From Pseudomonadota bacterium (GTDB lineage: Bacteria > Pseudomonadota > Alphaproteobacteria > Rhizobiales > Hyphomicrobiaceae), in contig JAFECG010000019.1 in NCBI GenBank assembly GCA_018242215.1, forward strand, positions 248,001 through 312,000: a stretch of DNA of 64,000 nt. Direction: 5' to 3'. Shown piece by piece: positions 8,946 to 19,542 of this stretch; the first letter of the stretch is position 1, and each line of letters starts with the position of its first letter. Below the pieces are notes generated by a model that did no database searches, was not told where the DNA came from, and saw only the letters and a list, made by a program, of their open reading frames with translations. The position numbers and the translations under genes are program-made.

Positions 8946-10271
8946 ATGAGCGCCATCTTTCGGCATTTTCGCGTGTGGGGCGCCGCAGTTGCTTTCGGGC
9001 TTGCGGTCCTGCTCGCGCCGGCCGTCTGGGCTGCTGATGCTGACCAGGGCGGGACGTTTCTTACGGCTTTCCCAGATAACGACATCTATCAGGTCAGCGT
9101 GTTCGGCGATGATTTCGCGCAGGGGCTGCTTCAAGGCTTGATGAGCGCTTTCGGGAACGATGCCCGGCTCAATATTCAGAAACAGGTGACGCCCATCAGC
9201 GGCATCGCGATGCTCAACTTCGATTCAAAAGTTGCGGCGCTCGAGAAGTCCATCGCCAGCCAGCCGTTCAACATTGCCATCGTGATGACAGGCCAGGACG
9301 ATCGGATTTCGATAAAGGGCGCGGACGGCAAACGCGTACCGGTCGGCAGCGAAGCATGGATGATCGAATATACGCGGCGCATCGATCGTCTGATGCGGGC
9401 GTTCAAGACACGGAGCGCTGCGGTCTATTGGGTCGGTCTGCCGAACATGGCGCGCTCGGATGCCAACGAACTGGCGCAGCGCATCAACGACGCGATCCGC
9501 GAGCGCGCTTATCTCAACGGCTTCAAGTATATCGATTCCTACCAAGGGTTTACCGACGAAAACGGCGCTTACTCGGCTTACGGTCCCGACCTCGACGGTG
9601 CGATCCGCCTGCTGCGTCTCAGGGATGGCGTCAATTTCACGGTTGCGGGAAACCGCAAGCTTGCGCACTTCGTCGAAAAGGAACTGCGTCCCGATCTCCT
9701 CCAGGCGAAGGCCAGTCGCAACATTCCGCTTTTGGGAGCGGAAGCCGAGCAGGCTAAGATCAATCCGGGTAATGCGGTCACGACACCGGCACCGTCGTCT
9801 CCTGTTGCGCAGGGAAAGCAGGGCGAGTCCAAGGTGCCGATCGTGCGCACGAAGGGGCTCGACGTCTCGTCCGCGTCTTCCGGATCCGGAGACCAGAAAG
9901 AAGACGACGGCAAAATCGTCCTCAGGGTCATCGGCAGCAACGGCCGAGAAGAAACACAGACAGTTCCAATCGCCAGGCCTGCAATTCCGGCCGCCGTCGT
10001 CGCCTTGATGGCGCGGCGGGAAGCTTCAGGACAGCGCGGGGATCTGCTTGTCGATCAAATCGCAGGGGGACTGACACTGATGAGTTCGATCTCTCCTGCC
10101 GGCAACAGGGATCGGGGTCGGCTGGCGCCGACACAAGCGCCTTACTTCCGATTGCTGGTCAAGGGTGAGCGTTTGCAGCCCAAGCCAGGGCGTGCCGACG
10201 ATCTGGCTTGGCCGCCGAAGCCCGACACGACGAGCGAAGCAAAGCCGACAGAAAATTCGCCGCGGGGATGA
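8946..10271 (+). CDS. Secreted DUF459/SGNH-like protein with degenerate nucleophile motif
   Basis: A 441-residue protein with a signal peptide (residues about 1-30, ending VWAAD) and an SGNH-hydrolase-like domain of the DUF459 type up to about residue 245. The block I region reads VSVFGDDFAQGL where SGNH enzymes have GDS, so the expected nucleophile Ser is Asp. The block V area is less clear (DGVNFTVAGNRKLAHFVEKE), with His in LAHFV. The C-terminal 190 residues are proline/charged and look disordered. Related genes often sit beside envelope-modification or MltB genes; here it follows the MltB-like gene by 108 bp in the same direction. ATG 8946 gives an intact signal peptide. The function is not known. 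Confidence 0.7.
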   Translation: MSAIFRHFRVWGAAVAFGLAVLLAPAVWAADADQGGTFLTAFPDNDIYQVSVFGDDFAQGLLQGLMSAFGNDARLNIQKQVTPISGIAMLNFDSKVAALEKSIASQPFNIAIVMTGQDDRISIKGADGKRVPVGSEAWMIEYTRRIDRLMRAFKTRSAAVYWVGLPNMARSDANELAQRINDAIRERAYLNGFKYIDSYQGFTDENGAYSAYGPDLDGAIRLLRLRDGVNFTVAGNRKLAHFVEKELRPDLLQAKASRNIPLLGAEAEQAKINPGNAVTTPAPSSPVAQGKQGESKVPIVRTKGLDVSSASSGSGDQKEDDGKIVLRVIGSNGREETQTVPIARPAIPAAVVALMARREASGQRGDLLVDQIAGGLTLMSSISPAGNRDRGRLAPTQAPYFRLLVKGERLQPKPGRADDLAWPPKPDTTSEAKPTENSPRG

Positions 10272-10319
10272 GAGTGCCGCTGTTCTGCATCTTCCTTGAT
10301 TTCGGTCTGCGGTAGCGAA

Positions 10320-11153
10320 GTGCCAATCTTCGTATTCTCGATGGTCCTGACTGCTGCAGCGCTCCACGCGTCGTGGAATGCGCTGGTCAAGGGCGGTGAA
10401 GACAAGGTGCTGATGACCATCCTGGTTGCGACATTCGCTGCCGCAGTTGCCGCTCTCGCCATTCCCTTTCTCGAAATGCCGGCCGCACGCAGCTTCCCCT
10501 ACATCATTGCATCCGTGCTGATCCACGTCGTCTATTTTGCTCTCGTCGGGAGTGCCTATCGCGTCGGTGACATGGGACAGACCTATCCGCTCATGCGCGG
10601 GACGGCGCCGTTTATCGTCGCGTTGGTCAGTGCGTTCGCGATGGGCGAGAGCTTGTCCGTTGCCGCTTGGGCGGGTGTGGCTCTTATTTCATTCGGCATC
10701 CTTGCAATGGTGACGGAGCGCCATGATGGCAGTCGCCGAGGCGTTTACATTGCCTTGACCAATGCAGCCGTTATCGCTTCCTACACGCTGACAGATGGTG
10801 CCGGTGCACGTCTCTCGGGATCGCCAGCCGCGTACGCTTCGTGGGTGTTCATGCTGACAGGCATACCGCTCGGATGCTGGGTGCTCGTCAGAAGCCGCCC
10901 TGCGTTTGCCGAACTCGTGCGCACGCGGTGGCGAATAGGTCTTATCGGCGGCATGGCCACCGTGCTTTCATACTCGCTGGTCCTCTGGGCTATGACGCGG
11001 GCGCCGGTCGCGGTCGTTGCCGCCTTGCGCGAGACCGCGATCCTCTTCGGAACCGCGATCGCCGGTTTCGTCCTGAAGGAGCGGCTCGGCGTGGTCCGGA
11101 TTGCAGGTGCGTGCCTGATCGGACTCGGAGCGATCGCCCTACGTATCGCCTAG
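10320..11153 (+). CDS. EamA-family (DMT superfamily) transporter
   Basis: A 277-residue inner-membrane protein with ten predicted hydrophobic helices in two EamA-like halves. The first half starts VFSMVLTAAALHASWNALVKGG and includes YPLMRGTAPFIVAL; the second ends VAALRETAILFGTAIAGFVL and KERLGVVRIAGACLIGLGAI, the RET/KE pattern typical of DMT metabolite exporters. The substrate cannot be read from sequence. The start is uncertain: GTG 10320 is preferred because it begins just before the first helix, but TTG 10296 is in frame. It converges on gltD with a 17 bp gap. Confidence 0.85.
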   Translation: MPIFVFSMVLTAAALHASWNALVKGGEDKVLMTILVATFAAAVAALAIPFLEMPAARSFPYIIASVLIHVVYFALVGSAYRVGDMGQTYPLMRGTAPFIVALVSAFAMGESLSVAAWAGVALISFGILAMVTERHDGSRRGVYIALTNAAVIASYTLTDGAGARLSGSPAAYASWVFMLTGIPLGCWVLVRSRPAFAELVRTRWRIGLIGGMATVLSYSLVLWAMTRAPVAVVAALRETAILFGTAIAGFVLKERLGVVRIAGACLIGLGAIALRIA

Positions 11154-11170
11154 GCTGCGAACCTCGGAGA

Positions 11171-12610
11171 TTATCGCGGCAGGACAGTCGAACCCATCAG
11201 GAACTTATCAATGGCGTGCGCGGCCTGCCGGCCTTCACGGATCGCCCAGACCACCAGCGATTGGCCGCGACGAATGTCCCCGGCGCAGAAAAGCTTCGGC
11301 GACGTCGCAAGCTTGTAGTCCTTGTCTGATGCATCAAGGCCTTTGAAGCGGCCGCGCGGTACGACAGAAAGCTGAAGCTCCTTGACGATGTCTGTCTCGA
11401 CCGGTCCCGAGAAGCCCATGGCGAAGAGCACAAGGTCGGCGTCAAGGGCGCCTTCGGTGCCTTTGATCGGCTGGAGATTGGCGTTAACGCGCGTGTAGTG
11501 AAGCTTCTTCACCTTGCCGTCTTCACCCGTGAATCCCGTCGTCGAGATCGAATATTCGGTCTTGGCGCCTTCGGCCTGAGAGGTCGAAATGCGCAACTTC
11601 AACGGCCAGTGCGGCCAGGAGATCGCCTTGTTTTCCTTCTCGGGGGGCATCGGCATGATTTCGAGTTGCGTCACGCTCTTGGCGCCTTGCCGGAACGAGG
11701 TGCCGATGCAGTCGGAACCCGTGTCGCCGCCACCGATGACGATGACGTGCTTGTCCTTCGCCGAGATCTCCTTGGTCTTGGCCTTTTGCGGCTCGCCGGA
11801 ATTGCGGCGGTTCTGCTGCGGGAGAAAATCCATGGCGTAGTGCAAGCCATCGAGATCGCGGCCCGGTGACTTGGCAAAGAAATCGAAAGGTCGCTCGGAG
11901 CCAATGGCGATCAGTACAGCGTCATGCTTCGATTCGAGGTACTTCGCTGAAAGATCCTCGCCGACATGGATGCCGCAATGGAAGGTCACACCTTCGGCTT
12001 CCATCTGCTTGACGCGCCGCGCGATGACGTCTTTTTCCATCTTGAAGTCGGGGATGCCGTAGACGAGCAGACCACCCGGCTTCGCGTTCTTTTCGTAGAC
12101 GTGAACGTCATGACCGGCGCGGGCAAGCTGCTGCGCGGCCGCAAGTCCGGCGGGACCAGAGCCGATGATAGCAACCTTCTTGCCCGTCTTCTTTTCTGGC
12201 GGAAGCGGCTGCACCCAGCCTTCGTCCCAGGCACGGTCGGCGATCGAGCATTCGATCGTTTTGATCGTCACTGGCTTGTCGTCGATGTTGAGCGTGCAAG
12301 AGGCTTCGCAGGGAGCGGGGCAGATGCGGCCCGTGACTTCCGGGAAATTGTTCGTCGAGTGCAGGTTGTCGGCGGCTTCTTTCCAGTCACCGCGATAAAC
12401 GAGATCATTCCAGTCGGGGATCTGGTTGTTGACCGGACATCCGTTGTGACAATACGGGATGCCGCAGTCCATGCAGCGGGCAGCCTGCTTCTTGACGTCA
12501 GCCTCCGGCAGCGGAACGACGAATTCCTTGAAGTGCTGCAAGCGCTCTTCCACCGGCCGATACCTGCGGTCGGTGCGCTCGATTTCCAGAAAACCAGTCG
12601 GCTTGCCCAT
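11171..12610 (-). CDS. gltD: Glutamate synthase (NADPH) small subunit
   Basis: A 479-residue beta subunit of glutamate synthase. The N-terminal cysteine clusters [14 protein letters not shown] and [10 protein letters not shown] hold the two 4Fe-4S centres shared with the large subunit. The FAD-binding motif [21 protein letters not shown] and a second nucleotide-binding motif [16 protein letters not shown] for NADPH follow. The subunit passes NADPH electrons to GltB. It lies 53 bp downstream of gltB on the same strand. Length and motif order are standard. Confidence 0.96.
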   Translation of the reverse strand: MGKPTGFLEIERTDRRYRPVEERLQHFKEFVVPLPEADVKKQAARCMDCGIPYCHNGCPVNNQIPDWNDLVYRGDWKEAADNLHSTNNFPEVTGRICPAPCEASCTLNIDDKPVTIKTIECSIADRAWDEGWVQPLPPEKKTGKKVAIIGSGPAGLAAAQQLARAGHDVHVYEKNAKPGGLLVYGIPDFKMEKDVIARRVKQMEAEGVTFHCGIHVGEDLSAKYLESKHDAVLIAIGSERPFDFFAKSPGRDLDGLHYAMDFLPQQNRRNSGEPQKAKTKEISAKDKHVIVIGGGDTGSDCIGTSFRQGAKSVTQLEIMPMPPEKENKAISWPHWPLKLRISTSQAEGAKTEYSISTTGFTGEDGKVKKLHYTRVNANLQPIKGTEGALDADLVLFAMGFSGPVETDIVKELQLSVVPRGRFKGLDASDKDYKLATSPKLFCAGDIRRGQSLVVWAIREGRQAAHAIDKFLMGSTVLPR

Positions 12611-12663
12611 TCTTCGATGTCTTCTTTCGTCTTTCTATTCGCCAGTGCTCGAAGTGTCGCCCG

Positions 12664-15600
12664 TTATTGTTTGGCCGTCTCAAGTTCGGCTTCGCGATTG
12701 GTTTCGCGGGCCTTGGCGAGTTCGGCCAACGCACGACGGTATTCGATCGGCATTACCTTTTTGAACTTCGGCAGATATGCCGAGAAGTTTTTCAGAACTT
12801 CCTGGGCGCGGCGCGAATTGGTGTAATGCGCATGGCGCGCGATGAGCGTGTGCAGGCGCTCGGCATCCTGCTCGCGCATGTCGACCATCACATTCCTGAC
12901 TGCGATCGCGACGTCTCCACCCTGCTGTGCGAGCTTTTGGAGCGAGCCCGGATCCGCCGTGATGGACTCAAGCTGCACCATATCCTTGTTCAGGTGGTTT
13001 TCGAAATCGCCGGCCTCGTCGAGGACGTAAGCGATGCCGCCCGACATGCCTGCCGCGAAGTTACGGCCCGTCGCACCCAAAACGACAACGACGCCACCGG
13101 TCATATATTCGCAGCCATGGTCGCCGGTGCCTTCCACGACGGCATAAGCGCCCGAGTTCCGAACAGCAAAGCGTTCGCCAGCAACGCCGCGGAAATAGCA
13201 CTCGCCGGTGATAGCGCCGTAAAGCACCGTGTTGCCGACGATGATGCTTTCCTCCGGGATAATGCCGGAATTGGGATCGGGCCGGACGATGAGCTTGCCG
13301 CCCGACAGTCCCTTGCCGACGTAGTCGTTGCCTTCCCCGATGAGATCGAGCGTTACGCCATGGGCGACCCACGCACCGAACGCCTGGCCGGCGGTGCCTT
13401 TGAAAGACATCCAGATCGTGTCTTCCGGCAGGCCTGCGTGGCCGTAGCGCTTCGCGACCTCACCGGAGAGCATTGCGCCCGTCGAACGGTTCGTATTTTT
13501 GATCTCGAGTTCTGCCTTCACGGGCCGCTTCAGCTCGAGCGCCGGCTTCGCCAGCTCGATCAGCTTCACGTCCAGGACCTTATCGAGGCCGTGATCTTGT
13601 CGTTCGCTGTTGTAAATGGCGACGCCCTTAGGCGCGTGCGGCTTATGGAACAGCTTGGTGAAGTCGAGGCCCCGCGCCTTCCAGTGCTCAATCGCGCGAT
13701 CCTTGTCGAGCTGGTCGCTCTGACCGATCATTTCGTTGAAGGTGCGGAAGCCGAGCTGAGCCATAATCTCACGCACTTCTTCGGCGATGAAGAAGAAGAA
13801 GTTGATCACGTGCTCGGGCTTGCCCTGGAACTTGGCGCGCAGCACGGGGTCTTGCGTTGCGACTCCGACCGGGCAGGTGTTCAAATGGCACTTGCGCATC
13901 ATGATGCAACCGGCCGCGATGAGCGGAGCCGTCGCGAAACCGAATTCGTCCGCACCGAGGAGCGCGCCGATGACGACATCGCGTCCCGTGCGGACGCCAC
14001 CATCGACCTGAACCGCGATACGGCCGCGAAGGCGGTTTTCGACAAGCGTCTGATGTGTCTCGGCGAGGCCGATTTCCCACGGGCTGCCCGCGTGCTTGAT
14101 CGACGTCAGCGGTGATGCGCCGGTGCCGCCTTCGAAACCTGAGATCGTGACGTGATCGGCGCGCGCTTTCGCGACGCCAGCGGCAACCGTACCGACGCCG
14201 ACCTCCGAGACGAGCTTCACCGAGACATCGGCCTTCGGGTTCACGTTTTTCAGATCGTAGATCAGCTGCGCGAGATCTTCGATCGAGTAGATGTCATGAT
14301 GCGGCGGTGGTGAGACGAGCGTTACGCCAGGTGTTGAGTGGCGGACCTTGGCGATCGTCGCGTCAACCTTATGGCCGGGTAGCTGACCGCCTTCGCCGGG
14401 CTTCGCGCCCTGGGCCATCTTGATCTGCATCATGTCGGAGTTGACGAGGTATTCCGTCGTCACGCCGAAACGGCCCGAAGCAACCTGTTTGATCGCCGAG
14501 CGCATGGAGTCGCCGTTCGGCATGGGCTTGAATCGGTCCGATTCCTCGCCGCCTTCACCCGTGTTCGAGCGGCCGCCGATGCGGTTCATCGCAATCGCGA
14601 GTGTCGTGTGCGCCTCGCGGCTGATCGAGCCGTAGCTCATGGCGCCCGTCGAGAAGCGCTTCACGATGCTGGCAGCCGGCTCGACCTCCTCAAGCGGGAT
14701 CGGCTTGCGGCCGAAGCTTTCCGCCGAGCGAATGCGGAACATGCCGCGCAGTGTCATCAGCTGCTCGGACTGATCGTTGATCGCCTTCGAGTAGTCACGG
14801 AATTTCTGCGGAACGCGACCGCTCATTGCGTCCTTGTTGTCGGTGGCGCGGACAGCGTGTTGAAGGTCGGCGACGGTTCCAGGGCGCCACATGTGGGCTT
14901 CGCCGCGAACGCGATAAGCGTATTCACCGCCGACATCCAGTGCGTTGGCGAGGACGGGAACGTCGCCGAACGCGGTCTTGTGGCGTTCGACGGTCTCACG
15001 CGCAATCTCCCGCAGGCCGACGCCCTCGACCTGGGTGTGCGTGCCGGTGAAATAGCGTTCGACGAAGCTCGAGCGCAGTCCGACGGCATCAAAGATCTGC
15101 GCGCCGCAATACGACTGATAGGTCGAGATGCCCATTTTCGCCATGACCTTCAGCATCGCTTTGCCGATGGCCTTGATGAAGCGCTTCTTGACGATTTCCG
15201 GAGTGGTCCCCTCGGGAAGCTCCGGGATCATCGCGTAAAGGGTCTCGAACGCGAGATACGGGTTGATGGCTTCGGCGCCATAGCCCGCAAGCGTGCAGAA
15301 CTGATGGATCTCATGGGCTTCGCCAGTCTCGACGACGAGGCCAACGGAGGTTCTGAGGCCCTGCTTGATCAGGTGATGGTGGACAGCCGAAGTTGCGAGC
15401 AACGACGGAATCGGAATGCGGTCCGGACCGGCGCGGCGGTCGGACAGAATGATGATGTTGAACTCCTTGGCGCGGACGTACTCTTCGGCCTCGGCGCAAA
15501 TGCCGTCGAGTGCTGGGCCCATGCCGCCCTCGCCCTTCTCGGCCGGATAGGTGATGTCGATGGTGATGGACTCGAAGTCGTTGTCCTTCACAGCGCCGAT

Positions 15601-17391
15601 GCCGCGGATGCGTTCGAGATCTTCGTTCGTAAGGATGGGCTGGTCGACCTCGAGGCGCTTCTGGTTCGAGGTGCCTTGCAGATCAAGGATATTCGGGCGC
15701 GGGCCGATGAACGACACGAGGCTCATGACGAGCTCTTCGCGGATCGAGTCGATGGGAGGGTTCGTCACCTGCGCGAAGTTCTGCTTGAAGTAGGTGTGCA
15801 AAAGCTTCGACTTCGACGACAGCGCCGAGATCGGCGTGTCGGTGCCCATCGAGCCGGTCGCTTCTTCGCCCTTCTCCGCCATTGGCGTGAGCAGGAACTT
15901 GATGCTTTCCTGCGTGTAGCCGAAGGACTGCTGGAGATCGAGCAGGGCAACGTTCGACTTCGCAGCACCGGTCGCCTTTGACGGAAGCGGCAGGTCGGAG
16001 ACCTTGATCTGCGTGCGCTTCAACCACGTCTCATAGGGATGGCTCGCGGCGATCTCCGCCTTGAGTTCCTCATCGGAGATGATGCAACCCTTCTCGAGAT
16101 CGATCAGCAGCATCTTGCCAGGCTGAAGGCGCCACTTCTTGACGATGTTCTCTTCGGCGACCGGCAGTACGCCGGATTCCGACGACATGATCACGGTGTC
16201 GTCCTTGGTCACGAGGTAGCGAGCGGGCCGCAAACCGTTACGGTCGAGCGTCGCGCCGATCTGGCGACCGTCGGTGAAGGCCATCGCGGCGGGTCCGTCC
16301 CACGGCTCCATCAGGCAGGCATGATACTCGTAGAAGGCGCGACGCTTCGTATCCATCGTCGGATTGCCGGCCCAAGCCTCCGGAATCAGCATCATCGCGG
16401 CGTGCGAAAGGCTGTAGCCGCCCATCACGAGAAATTCGAGCGCATTGTCGAAGCACGCGGTGTCGGACTGGCCTTCATAGGAGATTGGCCAGAGCTTCGA
16501 AATTTTATCGCCGAAGAGGGGAGATGATACGGACGCCTGGCGCGCGGCCATCCAGTTGACGTTGCCGCGCAGCGTATTGATTTCGCCGTTATGGGCGACC
16601 ATCCGGTAGGGGTGCGCAAGCTTCCAGGACGGGAAGGTGTTCGTCGAGAAGCGCTGGTGCACGAGAGCGAGTGCCGACACCAGGCGCGGATCGGAGAGGT
16701 CCTTGTAGTAGGCCTTTACCTGGAACGACAGGAACATGCCCTTGTAGACGACCGTGCGGGTCGAGAGCGAGACGGTGTAGTGGCCGATGTCACGGCCCTT
16801 ATAGGCATCGTGGATCGCGTTCGAGACGACCTTGCGCACCATATAAAGATGGCGCTCGAATTCCTCCTGGTCGGTCATGCCGGCGGGACGGCCGATGAAC
16901 ACCTGACGGTGCACAGGCTCGACGTCCCGGACCATATCCGAGAGACAACCGTTTTCGACGGGCACCGTGCGCCAGCCGAGAAGTTCGAGACCTTCTTCCC
17001 GGAGGCATCGAGCCCAAACGCGCTCGCAGTGGGCGCGCAGACGTTCGTCGCGTGGCATGAAGATATGGCCGACGGCATATTCGCCGGGAGACGGCAGGTT
17101 GAATCCGAGAGTCTTCGTTTCGGCCGCCAAAAAGTCGTGTGGAATCTGAATAAGGATGCCGGCCCCGTCGCCGGACAGCGGATCGGCGCCGACGGCTCCA
17201 CGATGCTCGAGATTTTCGAGAATCTTGAGCGCGCCCTCGACGATGGCGTGTGATTTGCGCCCCTTCAGGTTCGCGATGAAGCCTACGCCGCATGCGTCCC
17301 GCTCGAGTGCCGGATCAAAAAGGCCTGCTGCCGCCGGACGGCTTCCCGGGCCGATTTCGTCCTCCAGCGGAGACAGGTAACCTTCGCTCAT
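12664..17391 (-). CDS. gltB: Glutamate synthase (NADPH) large subunit
   Basis: A 1575-residue alpha subunit, which makes two glutamates from glutamine and 2-oxoglutarate. The class II amidotransferase nucleophile is Cys34 in [15 protein letters not shown], so a 33-residue propeptide must be removed; this is close to the long propeptide known in Azospirillum. The central FMN/2-oxoglutarate domain contains [20 protein letters not shown] and [18 protein letters not shown]. The 3Fe-4S cysteines are in [17 protein letters not shown]. The C-terminal GXGXG beta-helix domain begins near [21 protein letters not shown] lies about 7 bases before ATG 17391. It forms an operon with gltD for ammonium assimilation with glutamine synthetase. 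Confidence 0.97.
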   Translation of the reverse strand: MSEGYLSPLEDEIGPGSRPAAAGLFDPALERDACGVGFIANLKGRKSHAIVEGALKILENLEHRGAVGADPLSGDGAGILIQIPHDFLAAETKTLGFNLPSPGEYAVGHIFMPRDERLRAHCERVWARCLREEGLELLGWRTVPVENGCLSDMVRDVEPVHRQVFIGRPAGMTDQEEFERHLYMVRKVVSNAIHDAYKGRDIGHYTVSLSTRTVVYKGMFLSFQVKAYYKDLSDPRLVSALALVHQRFSTNTFPSWKLAHPYRMVAHNGEINTLRGNVNWMAARQASVSSPLFGDKISKLWPISYEGQSDTACFDNALEFLVMGGYSLSHAAMMLIPEAWAGNPTMDTKRRAFYEYHACLMEPWDGPAAMAFTDGRQIGATLDRNGLRPARYLVTKDDTVIMSSESGVLPVAEENIVKKWRLQPGKMLLIDLEKGCIISDEELKAEIAASHPYETWLKRTQIKVSDLPLPSKATGAAKSNVALLDLQQSFGYTQESIKFLLTPMAEKGEEATGSMGTDTPISALSSKSKLLHTYFKQNFAQVTNPPIDSIREELVMSLVSFIGPRPNILDLQGTSNQKRLEVDQPILTNEDLERIRGIGAVKDNDFESITIDITYPAEKGEGGMGPALDGICAEAEEYVRAKEFNIIILSDRRAGPDRIPIPSLLATSAVHHHLIKQGLRTSVGLVVETGEAHEIHQFCTLAGYGAEAINPYLAFETLYAMIPELPEGTTPEIVKKRFIKAIGKAMLKVMAKMGISTYQSYCGAQIFDAVGLRSSFVERYFTGTHTQVEGVGLREIARETVERHKTAFGDVPVLANALDVGGEYAYRVRGEAHMWRPGTVADLQHAVRATDNKDAMSGRVPQKFRDYSKAINDQSEQLMTLRGMFRIRSAESFGRKPIPLEEVEPAASIVKRFSTGAMSYGSISREAHTTLAIAMNRIGGRSNTGEGGEESDRFKPMPNGDSMRSAIKQVASGRFGVTTEYLVNSDMMQIKMAQGAKPGEGGQLPGHKVDATIAKVRHSTPGVTLVSPPPHHDIYSIEDLAQLIYDLKNVNPKADVSVKLVSEVGVGTVAAGVAKARADHVTISGFEGGTGASPLTSIKHAGSPWEIGLAETHQTLVENRLRGRIAVQVDGGVRTGRDVVIGALLGADEFGFATAPLIAAGCIMMRKCHLNTCPVGVATQDPVLRAKFQGKPEHVINFFFFIAEEVREIMAQLGFRTFNEMIGQSDQLDKDRAIEHWKARGLDFTKLFHKPHAPKGVAIYNSERQDHGLDKVLDVKLIELAKPALELKRPVKAELEIKNTNRSTGAMLSGEVAKRYGHAGLPEDTIWMSFKGTAGQAFGAWVAHGVTLDLIGEGNDYVGKGLSGGKLIVRPDPNSGIIPEESIIVGNTVLYGAITGECYFRGVAGERFAVRNSGAYAVVEGTGDHGCEYMTGGVVVVLGATGRNFAAGMSGGIAYVLDEAGDFENHLNKDMVQLESITADPGSLQKLAQQGGDVAIAVRNVMVDMREQDAERLHTLIARHAHYTNSRRAQEVLKNFSAYLPKFKKVMPIEYRRALAELAKARETNREAELETAKQ

Positions 17392-17861
17392 CTCTTGCCT
17401 CGTATGGCCAATGGCCCAAATTCAGACTTCGTTATTTCGGAAGGGTGCCCGTGAGCGGGCGCTTCTTTCGACTTTTGCGCAATCCCGGCGCCGAAAGAGG
17501 ATTATCGCGCCAGGGCCCGACGTTTTCGATCGGCAGCGCTCGTAGTCCTTCTGGAATGGAGCCCGCTGCCGATCTCACGGCCTTGCAAACTGCATGTCCT
17601 AAGCTCAAGCACCTGAATGTCTCCCACGCCGCCGTTCGGATGCCGTAAAGCGACGCTACGGCCGATCTCGAATTGTCCACGCTGTTCTCCAGGGCGCCCG
17701 GAGGCGCACAAAGGACAGCAATGTTGACCTATCTAGCAAATTTTACAGATTTGACACTGCGGCACAAGCGATAAGACGAGTGACCGCCACAACCGTCTTC
17801 GGCAAGGCTGAAGCGGAGATCAAGCAACAAAATTTCCTGGCACGGCGTGTGTACAGGACAG
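17392..17861. other. Intergenic region between gltB start and hsp20 terminator; no gene recognised
   Basis: About 470 bases without a convincing gene. Short open frames exist on the minus strand at 17432-17711 but show no recognisable motif, no good ribosome-binding site and arginine/serine-rich composition typical of chance frames. The part nearest 17391 must hold the gltBD promoter. A short GCCCG-TGA-GCGGGC hairpin lies near 17447-17460. No T-rich terminator for a plus-strand transcript was found. Confidence 0.5.
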
Positions 17862-17893
17862 AAAAAACGGCAGCCGCCAATACGCGACTGCCG
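17862..17893 (-). terminator. Rho-independent terminator of the hsp20 gene
   Basis: On the minus strand CGGCAG and CTGCCG (17893-17888 and 17873-17868) form a GC-rich stem, followed directly by six T residues. It lies 30 bases after the hsp20 stop codon. Confidence 0.8.
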
Positions 17894-17923
17894 CTGAGAG
17901 CAGGCAAAGCTGATTTTAAAAGC

Positions 17924-18379
17924 TTACGCTGCCTTGGCTTCGAGCTGCTGGACCGGCTCCGCCGTGTTGATGGCGATCGTCCGGGGCTTCTTGCTCTCGG
18001 GTACATTGCGCACGAGGTCGACGTGCAAGAGCCCGTTCTCGAACTTCGCACCGGTTACGTCGACATGGTCGGCGAGTTGGAAGCGGCGTTCGAACGCGCG
18101 AGCGGCGATGCCTCGATGGAGATAAGCCTTTTCGCCCTCTTCTGCCACCTTATCGCCGGCGATCGAGAGCGTCTGCTCTTTGACTTCGATCTTCAACTCG
18201 TTCTGAGAGAAGCCCGCCACGGCCAAGGTAATCCGATAGGCGTTCTCGCCGGTACGCTCGATGTTATAAGGGGGGTAAGTGGATTCGCTATCGAAGTTCA
18301 CCGACCGATCCAGAAGCTGGAAGAGACGATCGAAGCCGATCGCGGAACGATAAAACGGCGCAAATTCAGAGTGTCGCAT
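17924..18379 (-). CDS. Small heat-shock protein, Hsp20/IbpA family
   Basis: A 151-residue ATP-independent chaperone that holds unfolding proteins. The N-terminal segment MRHSEFAPFYRSAIGFDRLF is IbpA-like. The alpha-crystallin domain runs from YPPYNIERTGENAYRITLAV to about residue 130, including the GVLxxxLP-like FENGLLHVDLVRNVPE. The C-terminal I-x-I-type anchor is in RTIAINTAEP. ATG 18379 follows a strong AGGAGG; the open frame continues far upstream but that part is leader sequence. Expression is probably doubly controlled, by a sigma-32-like promoter and a ROSE RNA thermometer that masks the AGGAGG (described separately). Rhizobia often carry several such genes; only one is in this window. 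Confidence 0.94.
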   Translation of the reverse strand: MRHSEFAPFYRSAIGFDRLFQLLDRSVNFDSESTYPPYNIERTGENAYRITLAVAGFSQNELKIEVKEQTLSIAGDKVAEEGEKAYLHRGIAARAFERRFQLADHVDVTGAKFENGLLHVDLVRNVPESKKPRTIAINTAEPVQQLEAKAA

Positions 18380-18464
18380 AACATATCCTCCTGAGAAGCG
18401 ACATGTAGACCGGCCGACTGGCTCGGTCCTTCCTGTGCGGCCCCGCTTTGCGGCAACCGCAAAG
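18380..18464 (-). promoter_or_regulatory. ROSE-type RNA thermometer in the hsp20 5' leader
   Basis: The leader RNA folds its own Shine-Dalgarno into a hairpin at 18406-18381. ACAU pairs with AUGU, GUC with GAU, one G is left bulged, then CUUC pairs with GGAG around the loop UCA. The strand opposite the Shine-Dalgarno reads UCGCU, matching the ROSE hallmark U(U/C)GCU with its bulged G that lets the stem melt near 40 degrees. Upstream is a perfect 8-bp hairpin (CUUUGCGG/CCGCAAAG, 18464-18446). The arrangement of helper hairpin and terminal AUG-proximal hairpin is that of ROSE elements before alphaproteobacterial hsp20 genes. The pairing is seen directly; temperature control is inferred. Confidence 0.82.
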
Positions 18465-18465
18465 A

Positions 18466-18496
18466 AAATGTAGGGAGCGAAAAAAAGCGCTTCAAG
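18466..18496 (-). promoter_or_regulatory. Sigma-32 (RpoH)-like promoter of hsp20
   Basis: On the minus strand CTTGAAG (18496-18490) is followed after 14 bases by CCCTACATTT (18475-18466). This is close to the RpoH consensus CTTGAAA-N11-14-CCCCATNT. It sits immediately before the ROSE leader, as expected for a heat-shock gene. The exact transcript start is not known and may fall inside the first leader hairpin. Confidence 0.62.
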
Positions 18497-18573
18497 AGGC
18501 TCCAACTCTTCCTTCGTGTGTTATCGATGCGGCTCTTCCGATGCCCCGAATTGGCCTGACGTGAAAGCGGTAG

Positions 18574-19542
18574 ATGAAACTCGTTTCTCTCTCGATCAAT
18601 CCGGTCCCGAGCGGCGCCATGGTGTCGGCTTTCGACGGGTACGACGGCCTGAAGCTTCGGTCTGCGCTGTGGCAAGCGACGCGAGGTCCGGTTCGCGGGA
18701 CTGTCGTCATCGTGCAGGGGCGCGGCGAGTTCATCGAGAAGTATTTCGAGGTGATCGCAGACCTGCGCCGGCGCGGCTTTGCCGTCGCGATCTTCGACCT
18801 TCGAGGGCAGGGCGGATCGGAGCGCATCCTTTCGAACCGGCGCAAAGGGCATGTCGTCGCCTTTACCGAGTACGATCGCGATCTCGCACTCTTCATCGAC
18901 GAGATCGTGCGGCCAGCACTACCCGAGCCGTTCATCGGCCTCGGGCACTCGCTTGGCGGCAACATTCTTTTGCGCGGTGCTCAAGACGAGGCCAGTCCGT
19001 TTGCGCGCATGATCCTGCTGGCGCCGATGATCGATATTCATCCGGAAATGCTGGGCGCAAGCCGACCCCTTGCCAAGATCTATGCGAATTTGGCCTCGAC
19101 GGTCGGGCTTGCGACGGCCTACGTCCGGGGAGGAAACGACAATCCCACCGATCTCACCATCTTCGAGAACAACAGACTGTCCGCCGATGAAGTGCGCTGG
19201 TCGCGCATCAAATCGATTATTGAAGCAGCCCCCGATCTCGCGCTCGGATCGCCGACGATCGGCTGGCTTCGGGCAGCGCTCAGAAGCTGCGCCATGCTAT
19301 CGCGGCGCGACTATCCAAAGTACGTGTGCGTGCCGATGATGCTGTTCGCGGCCGGCGCCGATCGCGTGGTATCAACGCAGGCGATCGAGGATTTCGCGGT
19401 CGATCTCAAATCCGGCGGCCACATCCTGATGCCCGGCGCGCGGCATGAAATCCTGATGGAAACCGATGCGATACGCCAGCGTTTCTGGGCGGCTTTCGAT
19501 GCGTACATGGGCATCGAAACCCTGCCGTCGGAACGCGTCTAA
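18574..19542 (+). CDS. Alpha/beta hydrolase, PldB-like lysophospholipase family
   Basis: A 322-residue serine hydrolase. It has the Hydrolase_4/PldB pattern: VVIVQGRGEFIEKYFEVIADL near residues 46-66 (oxyanion region), the charge-relay nucleophile in GLGHSLGGN (Ser at about 132), and an acid/His pair towards the C-terminus, His in PGARHEIL preceding the last 35 residues. Family members act on lysophospholipids or monoacylglycerols; the substrate here is not proven. ATG 18574 gives the family length. It is divergent from hsp20 and its stop overlaps the end of the hisN-like gene by 4 bp in convergent orientation. Confidence 0.85.
   Translation: MKLVSLSINPVPSGAMVSAFDGYDGLKLRSALWQATRGPVRGTVVIVQGRGEFIEKYFEVIADLRRRGFAVAIFDLRGQGGSERILSNRRKGHVVAFTEYDRDLALFIDEIVRPALPEPFIGLGHSLGGNILLRGAQDEASPFARMILLAPMIDIHPEMLGASRPLAKIYANLASTVGLATAYVRGGNDNPTDLTIFENNRLSADEVRWSRIKSIIEAAPDLALGSPTIGWLRAALRSCAMLSRRDYPKYVCVPMMLFAAGADRVVSTQAIEDFAVDLKSGGHILMPGARHEILMETDAIRQRFWAAFDAYMGIETLPSERV

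Noticed and set aside
12667-15981. Long plus-strand open frames (12667-14115 and 14608-15981)
   Set aside because: They lie wholly antisense to gltB, whose motifs are unmistakable; composition is the His/Arg/Asp-rich type produced by GC-rich antisense frames.
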